From JBOHHR01 sp050740975 (GTDB lineage Bacteria > Pseudomonadota > Gammaproteobacteria > JBOHHR01): a DNA stretch of 14,457 nt. The notes below the pieces were generated by a model. That model saw nothing but the letters and a program-made list of their open reading frames with translations. It made no database searches and was not told where the DNA came from. Position 1 is the first letter of the stretch. Every line of letters starts with the position of its first letter. The stretch is from positions 1-14,457 of the forward strand of contig JBOIEE010000233.1 in NCBI GenBank assembly GCA_050740975.1, given 5' to 3'. This document shows positions 13,697 to 14,457 of the stretch, one piece after another. The position numbers and the translations under genes are program-made.

Positions 13697-14457
13697 ATGA
13701 GAAGCAGCCAGAACCGCATCTTGGCAGGTGCACTTTGGGTCCTCCTCGCGCTTACCGGCACGCCGGCGAGCCTTTATGCCGCGGTTGACCAGCTTACGGC
13801 TCAGGGCAACACGCCTGCGGGCGCCAAAGGGCCAAATCCTCCTCCCACCCCCGCGCCTTCCCAGGGTGCCGCCGAAGTGCGTTACGAGCAAGCGCTGCAG
13901 GCGATGCAGGCCGATCTGGCGGATCCCGAGCGCTCCTTCGAGTTTGTGGAGGCTGCAGTCGCGGTCGGCGATCTGCGCGGCGCCATCGCCGCGCTGGAGC
14001 GGATCCTGTTGATCAATCCCAAGCTCGCCAACATCAAGCTGGAGCTGGGGGTGCTGTACCTGCAGGTAGGTAGCGCACAGTTGGCACAGAGCTACCTGCG
14101 CCAGGCCTTGGAGGCGCCCGATGTGCCGGAACTGGTGCGCGTGCGGGCCGAGGAAATGCTGGCGCGCGCCGAAGCCGCCGCTTCCCGCCACCGTTTTACC
14201 GGTTTGCTCTCGCTCGCCGGGCGCTTTGATACCAATGCCAACGCCGCGCCGGCGTCGGTGCGATTCGTCGACCCCTTCTTCGGGGATGTGGTCGAGGCCA
14301 CCCTGCAACAGGAGTTCACCGAGCGCGAAGACTATTCGCTCCAAGCGCTGGGCAGCTTTCAATATGGGTATCGTCTGGACAGCCAAGCGGGCAACGAGAT
14401 CGAGGCTAACCTGCTGCTCTACGCACAGCGCTATGATGTCAGTGAAGAGGTTAACAC
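13697..14457 (+). CDS. Exported TPR and beta-barrel outer-membrane protein, 5' part
   Basis: The frame starts at ATG 13697 (AGGA directly upstream, AGGG at 13683-13686) and runs off the window after 253 codons. Residues 1-28 are a signal peptide: basic start, a hydrophobic core around ILAGALWVLLALTG and a cleavage site after LYA. A proline-rich linker follows at 46-56, then TPR-like helices at about 60-160 (DLRGAIAALERILLINPKLANIKL by its ends, LGVLYLQVGSAQLAQSYLRQAL). From about 166, FTGLLSLAGRFDTNANAAP begins alternating beta strands as in DUF560/Slam-like outer-membrane barrels with an N-terminal periplasmic TPR. Such proteins sit in the outer membrane and are often found with FecR-domain or cyclase genes; the next genes are out of view. 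The long minus-strand frame at 13535-14386 is its shadow. The exact role is unknown. Confidence 0.8.
   Translation, partial: MRSSQNRILAGALWVLLALTGTPASLYAAVDQLTAQGNTPAGAKGPNPPPTPAPSQGAAEVRYEQALQAMQADLADPERSFEFVEAAVAVGDLRGAIAALERILLINPKLANIKLELGVLYLQVGSAQLAQSYLRQALEAPDVPELVRVRAEEMLARAEAAASRHRFTGLLSLAGRFDTNANAAPASVRFVDPFFGDVVEATLQQEFTEREDYSLQALGSFQYGYRLDSQAGNEIEANLLLYAQRYDVSEEVN

Noticed and set aside
13535..14386. 283-codon minus-strand open frame
   Set aside because: It is antisense to the signal peptide-TPR protein starting at 13697, whose plus-strand frame shows clear domain order; the minus frame has no family motif and arises from GC-rich codons.

Overview
The window looks like chromosomal DNA of a free-living proteobacterium, most likely a gammaproteobacterium. 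The gene set (rubredoxin, ThiE, HemL, HemJ, ArgC, a YddA-type transporter, an ALDH7 dehydrogenase, a TPR/beta-barrel outer-membrane protein) and the Shine-Dalgarno-led starts, several of them GTG, fit that. I cannot name a genus. No rRNA, tRNA, CRISPR array, phage gene or full transposase gene is visible.

Layout. 1-724: 3' part of a PQQ-type sorbosone/glucose dehydrogenase. 874-1287: a small GFA-fold protein that has lost one expected zinc-ligand cysteine. 1289-1440: decayed 3' end of an ornithine-decarboxylase-type gene, with a relict hairpin, then about 400 bases of non-coding DNA with inverted repeats. 1886-3845 (minus): thiE and hemL, overlapping by 17 bases. 3952-4116 (plus): a 54-residue rubredoxin, divergent from thiE. 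4192-4617 (minus): hemJ. 4618-5307: a long intergenic region with a candidate small RNA (promoter near 4852, terminator at 4947-4970) and a degenerate copy of a structured repeat. 5308-6339 (plus): argC. 6504-9581 (minus): a 1025-residue protein with two carbohydrate-binding-like domains and a six-hairpin glycosidase-like domain. 9785-11554 (plus): a YddA/SbmA-type membrane protein whose ATPase domain has lost essentially all catalytic motifs. 11588-11737: an intact copy of the structured repeat, built as five consecutive hairpins with terminal inverted repeats and flanking TAAT duplications. 11784-13319 (plus): ALDH7-family semialdehyde dehydrogenase. 13697 to the end (plus): 5' part of an exported TPR/beta-barrel protein.

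How the genes fit together. HemL opens tetrapyrrole synthesis from glutamate (glutamyl-tRNA to 5-aminolevulinate) and HemJ acts near its end, so 1886-4617 is partly a haem neighbourhood, with thiamine synthesis (ThiE) and an electron carrier (rubredoxin) attached. ArgC is a stand-alone arginine gene. The remaining genes look like independent single-gene units.

The strongest unusual signals are the MITE-like five-hairpin element present twice, the ABC transporter with a dead nucleotide-binding domain, the candidate small RNA before argC, and the decayed decarboxylase gene.
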